NCBI GenBank assembly: GCA_024762925.1
Contig: JANTGM010000048.1
Span: 1 to 41,798 of the forward strand
Length of the DNA: 41,798 bases
Origin: Kofleriaceae bacterium
GTDB taxonomy: Bacteria; Myxococcota_A; Polyangia; Haliangiales; Haliangiaceae
Direction of reading: 5' to 3'
The translations under genes were made by a program, and so were the position numbers. Of this stretch, positions 16,308 to 24,094 are shown piece by piece (the stretch's first letter is position 1; each line of letters begins with the position of its first letter). Below the pieces are notes generated by a model. That model did not search any database. It was not told the DNA's origin and saw only the letters and a program-made list of their open reading frames with translations.

Positions 16308-17456
16308 TTAGAACGCCTCGGTCTTGCTGATGATCTCGTTCATAATCTCGCGGGTTCCGCCGCCGATCGCATAGAGCCTTGCATCGCGATAGAGGCGCTC
16401 GACGATTGACTCACGCATGTACCCATAGCCCCCGTGAATCTGCACCGCTTGATCGGCAACCCAGGAGCATGCATCGGTCGCCGCGTTCTTGGCCATTGCC
16501 GCTTGCGCTATCACGGCTTCGCCAGCCATTGCGCGCATTGCGACTTCCCCGGTGAGCGCACGAGCGGCCGCGATCTTGGTAGCCATGTCCGAGAGTTTGT
16601 GGCGAGTGACTTGAAAACGACTAAGTGTTTTTCCGAATGCGCTGCGATTTCGAGCGTAGGCCACAGACTCTTGATAGGCCAGTTGCGCGATCGCCACGCA
16701 TTGCGCCGCCAGATAGAGCCGTTCGTGAACAAAGTTGCTGACAATCGCGAAAAAACCGGAATTCTCGGGGCCGATGAGGTTTTCTGCGGGGACGCGACAG
16801 TTGTCAAAACGAAGCTCTGCTGTGTCGCTAGCCCACCACCCCGTCTTCTTGAGCTTCTTGGAAACGAAGAATCCAGGGGTGTCCTTTTCAATTATCAAGA
16901 GCGAGATTCCGCCGTGGCCTGGCCCACCTGTGCGCACCGCCGTGGTGACAAAGTCCGCCCGAGTACCCGACGTAATGAACGTCTTCGCGCCACTCACGAC
17001 ATAGTGGTCTCCATCGCGCACGGCCTTCGTCTGCAAAGCAGCAACATCGCTGCCACCACTAGGCTCTGTAATGCCAAGCGCAGAAATCTTCTCACCGCTC
17101 ATGACCGGGGATACGAAACGGCGCTTCTGCTCTTCGCTACCGCGAGCCAAAATCGGGGGCAAGGCAATGGCGTGGCTTGAGAGCCCGACGATCGTTCCTA
17201 CGCTGTGGCCGGCCAAGAGGATCTCCTCAGCCGCCGCCAAGGTATGGCCAAGGTCTCCGCCGCAGCCTCCGAATTCTTCTGGGTAGCCAACGCCCATGAG
17301 GCCAGCGTTCGCAAGGGCCGGGTACAGCGAGCGCGGGAATTCCTCGGCTTCCTCCCAGGAGGTTGCATTGGGCGCAATCTGCGCGGTGGCAAAGCGTCGA
17401 GCCTGGGTGCGCAATTCCTCGTGCTCCTCGCCCTCAAAGTAGTAGCGTGCTCTCAT
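16308..17456 (-). CDS. Acyl-CoA dehydrogenase, isovaleryl/long-chain type base position
   Basis: 382 residues. It oxidises an acyl-CoA to the 2-enoyl-CoA with FAD and electron-transfer flavoprotein. ALGITEPSGGSDVA is the FAD/substrate motif and AVQIHGGYGYMRE the C-terminal signature. The C-terminal loop reads AIGGGTREIM, so the medium-chain catalytic Glu is absent there. Instead NFVHERLYLA supplies Glu245, where isovaleryl-CoA and long-chain dehydrogenases have their base. With the two carboxylase subunits downstream this suggests a LiuA-like role, but the intervening HDOD and transhydrogenase genes are unusual. It is divergent from the lipoprotein at 17628. Confidence 0.88.
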   Translation of the reverse strand: MRARYYFEGEEHEELRTQARRFATAQIAPNATSWEEAEEFPRSLYPALANAGLMGVGYPEEFGGCGGDLGHTLAAAEEILLAGHSVGTIVGLSSHAIALPPILARGSEEQKRRFVSPVMSGEKISALGITEPSGGSDVAALQTKAVRDGDHYVVSGAKTFITSGTRADFVTTAVRTGGPGHGGISLLIIEKDTPGFFVSKKLKKTGWWASDTAELRFDNCRVPAENLIGPENSGFFAIVSNFVHERLYLAAQCVAIAQLAYQESVAYARNRSAFGKTLSRFQVTRHKLSDMATKIAAARALTGEVAMRAMAGEAVIAQAAMAKNAATDACSWVADQAVQIHGGYGYMRESIVERLYRDARLYAIGGGTREIMNEIISKTEAF

Positions 17457-17566
17457 AAGCTCAGGAGTATCACTGTTGTCGCCATCACAGGACTGCCAGG
17501 AGCGTTCTGTGAGGAGAATTCGCGTTTCCGCTGTTCTTTGACGAGAATTGGTCGCAGAAGCGCGGG

Positions 17567-17592
17567 GGGAGAATCACAATGGCAATTCTCCC
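17567..17592 (+). promoter_or_regulatory. Perfect 8-bp inverted repeat in a divergent promoter region
   Basis: GGGAGAAT (17567-17574) and ATTCTCCC (17585-17592) flank a 10-base centre. Outer GCGC segments (17560-17563 and 17595-17598) can extend the pairing past a small bulge. It lies 36 bases before the lipoprotein start, between divergent genes, so an operator or leader hairpin is likely. Confidence 0.45.
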
Positions 17593-17627
17593 TTGCGCGC
17601 GGTTGCAGAACTTGGAACCGTTGCGAG

Positions 17628-18197
17628 GTGCGAATTGAGTGCCTAGTTCTGGCTGCGGTTTTGGGATCCGCATGTGGCCCGCGTATCGCCCAGCCTTCAC
17701 CTCAACCCAGCCAGCCTGAACCTATCGCAAGCAAGACGCCCGAGGCGGATCGCAACTACCGGCCGCCGAACATGCCTTGGTGGCAGGGGGAAGAGCCTGT
17801 GTGTCCGGGCGGCGAGATGAAAAAACGCACACTCAGCTGGGGTGCCGTGTTCTGGTGTTACTTGCCAGGACACCCAGTGGATGCGAGTTTGCAAAATGAC
17901 TTTGGCCGGCTTGCTCGATGCGTGCATGAGTCAGTCGAAGCATTTCAAGTTGAACCAGGTGATGATGGACTCGGAGAATTTCTTAAAAAGGCAGAAGACG
18001 TGGGGCTAAATCCTGTGCTTTGTGGAGCCGTTCGCAGAGACAGTGAAGTTCGGACCTACAATGGTAGAACTGTGCTGCTCGAGCGCGTGATTGCGACCCC
18101 AGCAAGCGCGGCGGGCGAGTCCACAACGGTGCGCTACCGCTTCAGCTGTGAAGACTGCCTCGTCGCATCCGAAACCTTCGTCAAGGTAATGCTCTGA
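17628..18197 (+). CDS. Putative lipoprotein, 189 aa
   Basis: I start this gene at GTG 17628, which gives a clean lipoprotein signal (MRIECLVLAAVLGSAC, Cys16) and has GGAA ten bases upstream. The longer frame from 17205 overlaps the acyl-CoA dehydrogenase gene and is rejected. The mature protein has a Pro/Gln/Ser linker, then a compact Cys-containing domain (EEPVCPGGEM, FWCYLPG, LARCVHES, NPVLCGAV, FSCEDC) that I do not recognise. The last base of the stop is the first base of the next ATG (TGATG), so it is coupled to the GDPD-like lipoprotein. Confidence 0.65.
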   Translation: MRIECLVLAAVLGSACGPRIAQPSPQPSQPEPIASKTPEADRNYRPPNMPWWQGEEPVCPGGEMKKRTLSWGAVFWCYLPGHPVDASLQNDFGRLARCVHESVEAFQVEPGDDGLGEFLKKAEDVGLNPVLCGAVRRDSEVRTYNGRTVLLERVIATPASAAGESTTVRYRFSCEDCLVASETFVKVML

Positions 18198-19039
18198 TGC
18201 TTGGCTCAAGAGAGATGCTGCTTGGTGTGTCCATGCTACTCGCTGCCTGCACGTCTGAACCGCCGATCGAGTATTGTGAGAACGCAGCGGGCGGCGCAGA
18301 CCTCATCCCGCTTGAGGACTTGGACTACGTCGCGCACGCCGGAGGTAGCCCCTATGGCCTCAATCAGCTACCAAGCTACACCAACAGCCGTCAGGCGTTT
18401 GACGTCTCCTACCAAAACGGCTTCCGCGCCTTCGAGTTTGATCTCATCACGCTGGGCGATGGCACCGTGGTTTTGGCGCACGATCACCACGAAGACCATT
18501 ACGGTTTGAGTAAGACGTTTGGCGAGTCGACGCGAGCGGATGTTGAGGGCCTCCGATATGACGGATTGTTTGAGATTCTCTTTGCCCAAGACCTAATCGA
18601 CATGATGGTCGAACATCCCGATGTCTGGATGATTCTCGACTCAAAATGGGACCACGAGATCATCGCTCAGAGGCTTGTCGATTTGGCCCCCAATGATCAG
18701 GTCCGAGATCGACTTGTGCCACATCTCGCGAGTGGCGAGCACGTTGAAGCGCTAGAAGCCATCTACGAGTTTCCGGAGAAGATGATCGCGGTCTACCGAT
18801 GGGCTGGTGCAGACTCTGAGATCGCGGGCCGCAAAGAGCGCTACAACGTCGATAACGTCATGATGTGGTGGGACTCTCGCTGGAGCCCCGAAGGGCAGGC
18901 GCTCTTTGAAGAAGCAGGGCTTCACGTCTGGGTTCACACACCCGATGAGGGCGAAGTGATCCAGTCCTTCTTGGATCGGGGAATTCGCGTCTATAGTGGC
19001 GGGCTGATCGCGCCCTGCCTTGCCGATTCACCACGGTGA
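18197..19039 (+). CDS. Glycerophosphodiester phosphodiesterase-like lipoprotein
   Basis: 280 residues. Lipobox LLAAC (Cys18). The GDPD/PLC-like TIM-barrel signatures are present: AHAGG (N-terminal His), NGFRAFEFDLITLGDGTVVLAHDH (metal-binding Glu and Asp, and the catalytic His-Asp pair), WMILDSKW in place of the usual ExK strand, and HVWVHTPDEG near the end. The family cleaves glycerophosphodiesters in the envelope, but lipoprotein members with short barrels are often uncharacterised. The gene is coupled to the lipoprotein before it. Confidence 0.78.
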   Translation: MLGSREMLLGVSMLLAACTSEPPIEYCENAAGGADLIPLEDLDYVAHAGGSPYGLNQLPSYTNSRQAFDVSYQNGFRAFEFDLITLGDGTVVLAHDHHEDHYGLSKTFGESTRADVEGLRYDGLFEILFAQDLIDMMVEHPDVWMILDSKWDHEIIAQRLVDLAPNDQVRDRLVPHLASGEHVEALEAIYEFPEKMIAVYRWAGADSEIAGRKERYNVDNVMMWWDSRWSPEGQALFEEAGLHVWVHTPDEGEVIQSFLDRGIRVYSGGLIAPCLADSPR

Positions 19040-19064
19040 AGTGCGCTAAAGTCTGCGCCAGGTC

Positions 19065-19535
19065 ATGAAGGAACAACTACTCGAAGCACTCGCACCCCTC
19101 GTCGAATTCTTGGACACGCTCGACCCCGCCTCGGCGGATGCCGCAACAGCTCTTAATGCACGCTATCCCGTCGATGGCGACGACATGAAGAAGCTGGCGA
19201 GCATATTTGCCGATGGTGTTGCGGACGGCTGGCTTTGCGATCGCGATGGTGGCCCGGGCGTGACCTACTCTCGTGTGACCAAGAAAACCGGCGGCTCGGA
19301 TTTCAGCATTGACGCGGTTCGCATGGACCGACCAGCGCTTGGGCACGCACACCCAACGGGAGAGTTTGATCTGTGCTTTGCAACGGATGGCGAACCTGAA
19401 TTTGATGGCAACAAGCCCGGATGGGTTGTGTACCCACCAGGCTCTTGGCACGTGCCGTCGGTGAGCGGTGGGACGATGAACATTCTGTATTTTCTGCCCG
19501 CGGGCGCTATCAAATTTGGTCCGAAAGATTCTTAG
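19065..19535 (+). CDS. DUF4863 / 4-hydroxylaminobenzoate lyase (PnbB) family protein
   Basis: 156 residues. It matches what I know of the DUF4863 family, named for 4-hydroxylaminobenzoate lyase PnbB: DGWLCDRDGGPGVTYSRV, HAHPTGEFDLCFATDG, GWVVYPPGSWHVPSV and ILYFLPAGAI. The HxHP and HVP segments suggest a cupin-like metal site. PnbB converts 4-hydroxylaminobenzoate to protocatechuate and ammonia, but most family members are untested, and no other aromatic-degradation gene is nearby. It sits 25 bp after the GDPD-like gene and 9 bp before the helicase gene. The substrate here is therefore open. Confidence 0.7.
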   Translation: MKEQLLEALAPLVEFLDTLDPASADAATALNARYPVDGDDMKKLASIFADGVADGWLCDRDGGPGVTYSRVTKKTGGSDFSIDAVRMDRPALGHAHPTGEFDLCFATDGEPEFDGNKPGWVVYPPGSWHVPSVSGGTMNILYFLPAGAIKFGPKDS

Positions 19536-19544
19536 TCGCTTTCG

Positions 19545-22500
19545 ATGATTCCGCGTTTTTCTCAGGTGGCCTTGGAGCTCACCGCCGAGCATTTTGATGA
19601 AGGCACCTTTAGGCGAGGTGTGAAATACGCGGCAGAGAATCGCGTCAAGCTGGTCAAACCCACTTGGCCGGCTGTGGCCAAAGTCCGGGGAAGGGAGAGC
19701 TACGTTGTCACTGTGAATTACAGTGAAGACCGTGGGCACATGTGGAGTGAGTGCTCTTGTCCCGTTCACTACGGCTGTAAGCATGCGGCGGCCACTGCTT
19801 TGCAGATATTTCAGCTGCTCGAAGGAGATATGCGCGCCAATCGCGAGCGCTTTCGGGCTGAAGCTGTGGGCGAGTGGCTCAGTGCTATTGGCCGCAAGAC
19901 AGCCGAGCCCCTCACAAGTGAGATGTCGGCGCCGACTAAGCGTGTTGCCTACATCCTCAGTGGCGAGTTGTCCGAAGCCACGCTTGAGCTTTATGCAACA
20001 AACGTTCTAAAGCGCGGCGGCTTTGGCAAACCCACGCCGATTCGCAGGCGCTCCTACGAAGCTCGTGACATGCCAACCTGGCTTAGTCGTGAAGAGCTTC
20101 GGCTCACGATTAGCTGTCGCGCATACGCGGAACGATCGTTTTACGAAAGTGGCATGGACGCAGGGCGTCTTGGCGCATCTCTCCTGAAAGAATTGGCTGG
20201 AACCGGCATGTTGTTCTGGGAAGACGTGAGTGGCCTGCCTCTCTGTTGGGGGCCGGAGCGCAATGCGGGAATCTCTTGGCAAGAGCTTGCTGGGGAAGCA
20301 GAGGAGCATCGGCTGCGTCTCGATGATGACCTCATGATGATCACCGGAGATGTGCTGCTCTACGTCGATCGGACCACCCACACAATTGGTCCGCTCGACA
20401 TTGGCGTGGACCCATCGCTCATCCCATCGCTGTTTGAGGGGCCACCTGTGCCTACTGTGATGCTGCCAACCGCAGAAGCCAGTCTGCGCTCGTTGGTTCG
20501 GCTTGGCGATTCGGAAGTGCAGCAAGAGTTGGAAGAAGTTCAGCCGGCGATCTTGGTTTCTCTTGGAGGCAACGGAATCGAGATTACGTCCAGAGCGTTA
20601 TACTCAAATGGCAGTCACGAACTAGGGGAGTGGAATGACCTCACCGGAAATGGGCGAGAGAAGGAAACTCTCACAACCCGAGATATGGTTGCCGAGGGGC
20701 GTCACGCAGAGCGATGGAAGGGGCTCTTGCAGGAAGCCAATCTGCAGCTCAACTATCTCGACAACGAGGAGTACCAACGAGTTGGCCCGCAAGTATTAGA
20801 AAAACTCGCACATGAGATTTTGCCTAGGCTCGTGCTCGAAGGATGGCACTGTGAGTTTGAAGAGGGTGTTCCGGCAGCGTTACCTGTGCTGGATGCCGAG
20901 TTTGTGGAGGAACTCAAGCCGGTAGGGGAGGGCAACGATTGGTTCTCCCTGGGACTTGGGGTTTCGATTGGGGGCAAGACTGTCCCGCTCTTGCCTTTGC
21001 TGCTGCAGGCGTTGCGAGCAGGCAAGATCGATCTGAACACATCGACCTTTGATGCCAAAAAAGGACTGGGAATCAATCTTGAGCTCGGCGATGGCACACT
21101 TATTCACGTTTCGGGCGAGCGGCTGCAGCGCTGGGTGCGCCCCTTGGTGGAACTCAACCTGCGTGGGCTCAATACGGAGGCGCAATTGGTGATGCCTGGC
21201 ATCACTGCCATCGATCTTGCTGGTGACGCGCCAGAGCGCTACTTGGACGGAAAGGCCCTGCAGGCAGTCCGCAAGCGCATTGCCGCATTGCTCGACTTGC
21301 AACCGATGAAGCCTGCGAAGTCCTTTGTTGGCGAGTTGCGTAAGTACCAGTGCCGGGGACTGGCATGGTTGCGATTTCTGCACGACGACGGCTATGGGGG
21401 GCTATTGGCGGATGACATGGGGCTCGGAAAGACGGTGCAGCTGTTGGCCTTCCTCGAAGGCTTGCGAACAGGGCGGAAACTGTCGGCAAAGGCGCCCGCT
21501 CTGGTTGTGGCGCCGAGAAGTGTGGTTGGAAACTGGCATGCAGAGGCCGCGCGTTTCACCCCCAAACTTCGTTCGAAGGTGCATCTTGGTGCCGACCGGG
21601 GGAAGGATGCTGCTGGCCTGTGTTCGGTGCCGCTCCTCGTGACGTCGTATCAAACGCTTCTTCGCGATATCGAGCTCTTTCTCGAAGTTCCTTTCACGAC
21701 GGTTATTTTCGATGAAGCACAGGCTCTCAAAAACCCCGACACAAAACTTCGAAGGGCGGCCGCCCGGCTCAAGGCTAAGAGTCGCTTCTGTGTCACGGGA
21801 ACTCCGGTAGAAAATCACCTAGGAGAACTTTGGTCGCAAATGGACCTCGCGATGCCTGGGATTCTTGGCAATCGAAGCGCATTCGCTGTCGCGTTTCGCA
21901 AGCCGATCGAGAAATACGGCGATAGCCGTGCGCTCACACTCATGCGCCAGCGTATCCGGCCGTTTATGCTCAGGAGAACAAAGGGCGACGTTGATATCGA
22001 CCTGCCAGAGAAAACCGAAATCGTGGAGCGGGTGCGGCTAGGTACCGCACAACGCGATCTCTACGAGAGTCTGCGGCTAATTCTCGATAAGAAGGTTCGG
22101 GATGCGCTGGCCGAGCGAGGGGTGTCTGGCTCCTCCTTGATCCTCCTAGATGCACTCACGCGCTTGCGACAGTGTTGCTGCGATGCTCGGTTGGTGAAGA
22201 CGCCCGAAGCAAAAAAGGTGAAGTCATCCGCAAAGCTGGAACGACTCATGACCATGTTAGAGGAGTTGTGTGACGCCGGTCGATGCACGTTGGTGTTTTC
22301 CCAGTTTACGAGCATGCTCTCGATCATCGAAGATGCGTGCAAGGCGGTTGGTATTCGCTATGTGAAGCTGACAGGGCAAACCACAAAGCGTGAAGCTGTT
22401 ATCGAAAAATTCCAAAGCGGAACCGTGCCTGTGTTTCTCATCAGCCTCAAAGCGGGGGGGGTTGGATTGAATCTCACCCAGGCGGATACGGTAATTCACT

Positions 22501-22730
22501 ACGACCCGTGGTGGAACCCTGCAGCGGAGAACCAAGCTACAGACCGCGCACATCGGATCGGCCAGACGAAGAACGTGATGGTGTACAAGCTGGTTGCTGA
22601 AGCTACATTGGAAGAGCAGATTCTCGTACTGCAGCGGCAAAAACAAAAACTTACCGACTCGGCACTCAAAGAAGGCGGCCTAACGCACCTTGGCGCCGAA
22701 GACTTGCGGGCGCTTTTTCAGAGCCTCTAG
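19545..22730 (+). CDS. SWIM zinc-finger SNF2-family helicase/ATPase
   Basis: 1061 residues. A SWIM zinc finger is near the N-terminus (C70-x-C72-x5-C78-x-H80). A long middle part (about 100-590) of unclear fold follows and may be the bacterial SNF2-associated domain. The SNF2 motor starts at about 600: DDMGLGKT (Walker A, near 622-629), FDEAQ (near 722-726), CVTGTPVEN, then the C-terminal RecA domain with FSQFTSML, LISLKAGGVGLNLTQADTVIHYDPWWNPAAE-like motif V/VI and DRAHRIGQ. Such proteins act on DNA or protein-DNA complexes; in bacteria they occur in repair and in defence islands. No defence partner is next to it. A run of eight G (22454-22461) lies in motif V. Confidence 0.88.
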   Translation: MIPRFSQVALELTAEHFDEGTFRRGVKYAAENRVKLVKPTWPAVAKVRGRESYVVTVNYSEDRGHMWSECSCPVHYGCKHAAATALQIFQLLEGDMRANRERFRAEAVGEWLSAIGRKTAEPLTSEMSAPTKRVAYILSGELSEATLELYATNVLKRGGFGKPTPIRRRSYEARDMPTWLSREELRLTISCRAYAERSFYESGMDAGRLGASLLKELAGTGMLFWEDVSGLPLCWGPERNAGISWQELAGEAEEHRLRLDDDLMMITGDVLLYVDRTTHTIGPLDIGVDPSLIPSLFEGPPVPTVMLPTAEASLRSLVRLGDSEVQQELEEVQPAILVSLGGNGIEITSRALYSNGSHELGEWNDLTGNGREKETLTTRDMVAEGRHAERWKGLLQEANLQLNYLDNEEYQRVGPQVLEKLAHEILPRLVLEGWHCEFEEGVPAALPVLDAEFVEELKPVGEGNDWFSLGLGVSIGGKTVPLLPLLLQALRAGKIDLNTSTFDAKKGLGINLELGDGTLIHVSGERLQRWVRPLVELNLRGLNTEAQLVMPGITAIDLAGDAPERYLDGKALQAVRKRIAALLDLQPMKPAKSFVGELRKYQCRGLAWLRFLHDDGYGGLLADDMGLGKTVQLLAFLEGLRTGRKLSAKAPALVVAPRSVVGNWHAEAARFTPKLRSKVHLGADRGKDAAGLCSVPLLVTSYQTLLRDIELFLEVPFTTVIFDEAQALKNPDTKLRRAAARLKAKSRFCVTGTPVENHLGELWSQMDLAMPGILGNRSAFAVAFRKPIEKYGDSRALTLMRQRIRPFMLRRTKGDVDIDLPEKTEIVERVRLGTAQRDLYESLRLILDKKVRDALAERGVSGSSLILLDALTRLRQCCCDARLVKTPEAKKVKSSAKLERLMTMLEELCDAGRCTLVFSQFTSMLSIIEDACKAVGIRYVKLTGQTTKREAVIEKFQSGTVPVFLISLKAGGVGLNLTQADTVIHYDPWWNPAAENQATDRAHRIGQTKNVMVYKLVAEATLEEQILVLQRQKQKLTDSALKEGGLTHLGAEDLRALFQSL

Positions 22731-22760
22731 CGAGAAGGTGATACTGGGCGAGAGTGCTCG

Positions 22761-22789
22761 TTGTCACGGCACAAATGCGAGTTTATCTT
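22761..22789 (+). promoter_or_regulatory. Candidate sigma-70-type promoter of the two-cupin gene
   Basis: TTGTCA (22761-22766), 17-bp spacer, TATCTT (22784-22789). It matches in four to five positions of each box with ideal spacing, 63 bases before the ATG. Confidence 0.4.
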
Positions 22790-22851
22790 ATTACTCCTTC
22801 GTGCTGTCGTAGAGTGACGGACCACAGAGTTTGGTATCCTAGAGCGAGCCG

Positions 22852-23991
22852 ATGACGACGCTGATTCCGAACTCTTGGGAACCCCTCTCTGAACGTGTGT
22901 CGGTGGCGAGAATCCTCAAACACGATGTGCACCCGGAGGGGCTCGACTTTGATCGGGCGCGGTTTTCAGGAGACGCCACCTACGAGATGCCAAGAGATGC
23001 AGGATCGCTGCTTTCGGTTCTCAGTGGAACTTTGGAGCTTGCAACCTCGGAGCACAAGTCGCTCACTCTTGAGGCTGGCACCCATGTCTACCTGCCGCCC
23101 AATAGCCAGCCGCGATTGCGAGGACAGGCTGGCACCGACATTCTTCACGCCTGCGCACCCGCTGCACACCGTGCCCGCGGCACACACATGATGGTTCGCA
23201 GCGATCGCTTCATTGCAGGTTGTGCACTCGCCGGCCGCTCTCTTCGATGGATTCTTACGCCTCAGTACCTCAGTCGCCGCGCCTTCTTGCATCACGATAG
23301 GACGCTCGTCTCGCCACGTGGTGAGCCGCTTTCGTGGTTTCACACAACCATGTTCGATGCTCGTGGCTTGCCAGAAAACAATGAGGGCTCGCCCGTGTTC
23401 AAGATGTCCTACAATCATCGAACCGAGCCAAACGTCTGTTATGAAGTTAAGGGCAGCGCTCATGTGCGCATTGCACATCATCCCTATTCTGAGTCTCAAG
23501 CTTGGGGGCCATGGCAAACACTCACCGGTGATGTGACCTATCACCTATGCGAAGACCTCGATGAATCTGAGTGGGTGGCGGGTGACGGCAAGACACAGGA
23601 GCCACGACGAAACAAACACGAGGTGCGAATCCTCAATGGCCATGTCTCGCTAGTCTGCATGCACAACCCAGGTTGCACGGGAGCCGAGAGGCATTCGGAG
23701 GGCGAGTACACCGGGTATGGAGACCTCGCTGAAGTACTTGGAACGGCTGAGCACCTCGCGCATTTGGAGCGAATCTCCCCAATGGATTCGGTTGTGGACG
23801 CACTCTCGCTTGCGCTTGCGATGGGGCAGGATCCCAAGACCTTGGCAGAGTGGGCAGCGTACAAGGAGGGGCTCGCATGCCAGCAAGCTGTCGAGGCCGA
23901 CCTCCTTGAGACCCTGCGACTCGAGGGGCATGGGCGGGAGCAGATCCTGGCGTCTTGGGTCCTTGGCAGCAGCCGGTGGCTAGGACACTAG
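22852..23991 (+). CDS. Two-cupin-like protein of unknown function, 379 aa
   Basis: No signal peptide and no membrane helix. The N-terminal part (about 45-115) looks like a cupin barrel: SLLSVLSGTLELATSEHK, LEAGTHVYLPPNSQPRL. A second barrel-like part (about 190-290) has NVCYEVKGSAHVRIAHHP and VTYHLCEDLDESEW, and NGHVSLVCMHNPGC. The last 70 residues are helical (DSVVDALSLALAMGQDPKTLAEW). This architecture suggests a metal-binding enzyme or sensor, but I cannot name a family. It stands alone downstream of the helicase gene. Confidence 0.6.
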   Translation: MTTLIPNSWEPLSERVSVARILKHDVHPEGLDFDRARFSGDATYEMPRDAGSLLSVLSGTLELATSEHKSLTLEAGTHVYLPPNSQPRLRGQAGTDILHACAPAAHRARGTHMMVRSDRFIAGCALAGRSLRWILTPQYLSRRAFLHHDRTLVSPRGEPLSWFHTTMFDARGLPENNEGSPVFKMSYNHRTEPNVCYEVKGSAHVRIAHHPYSESQAWGPWQTLTGDVTYHLCEDLDESEWVAGDGKTQEPRRNKHEVRILNGHVSLVCMHNPGCTGAERHSEGEYTGYGDLAEVLGTAEHLAHLERISPMDSVVDALSLALAMGQDPKTLAEWAAYKEGLACQQAVEADLLETLRLEGHGREQILASWVLGSSRWLGH

Positions 23992-24016
23992 TCCCTTTGC
24001 AATCAACCGGTTGCAC

Positions 24017-24080
24017 TCTTGTTCTAGTAATATCAGTGTGTTACTCGTCGCGGACGCTGGTGCGATTCTTGCTCTAGCTA
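24017..24080 (+). repeat. Two 14-bp direct repeats 50 bp apart upstream of the MYXO-CTERM gene
   Basis: TCTTGTTCTAGTAA (24017-24030) and TCTTGCTCTAGCTA (24067-24080) agree at 11 of 14 positions. They sit in the leader before 24095. AACCGGTT (24005-24012) is a short palindrome just before the first unit. They might be regulator sites; nothing further is visible. Confidence 0.35.
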
Positions 24081-24094
24081 GGGGGACCTTGCCA

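Noticed and set aside
17205-17627. N-terminal extension of the lipoprotein frame at 17628
   Set aside because: It overlaps the acyl-CoA dehydrogenase gene on the other strand, lacks a signal, and hides the lipobox inside the protein.
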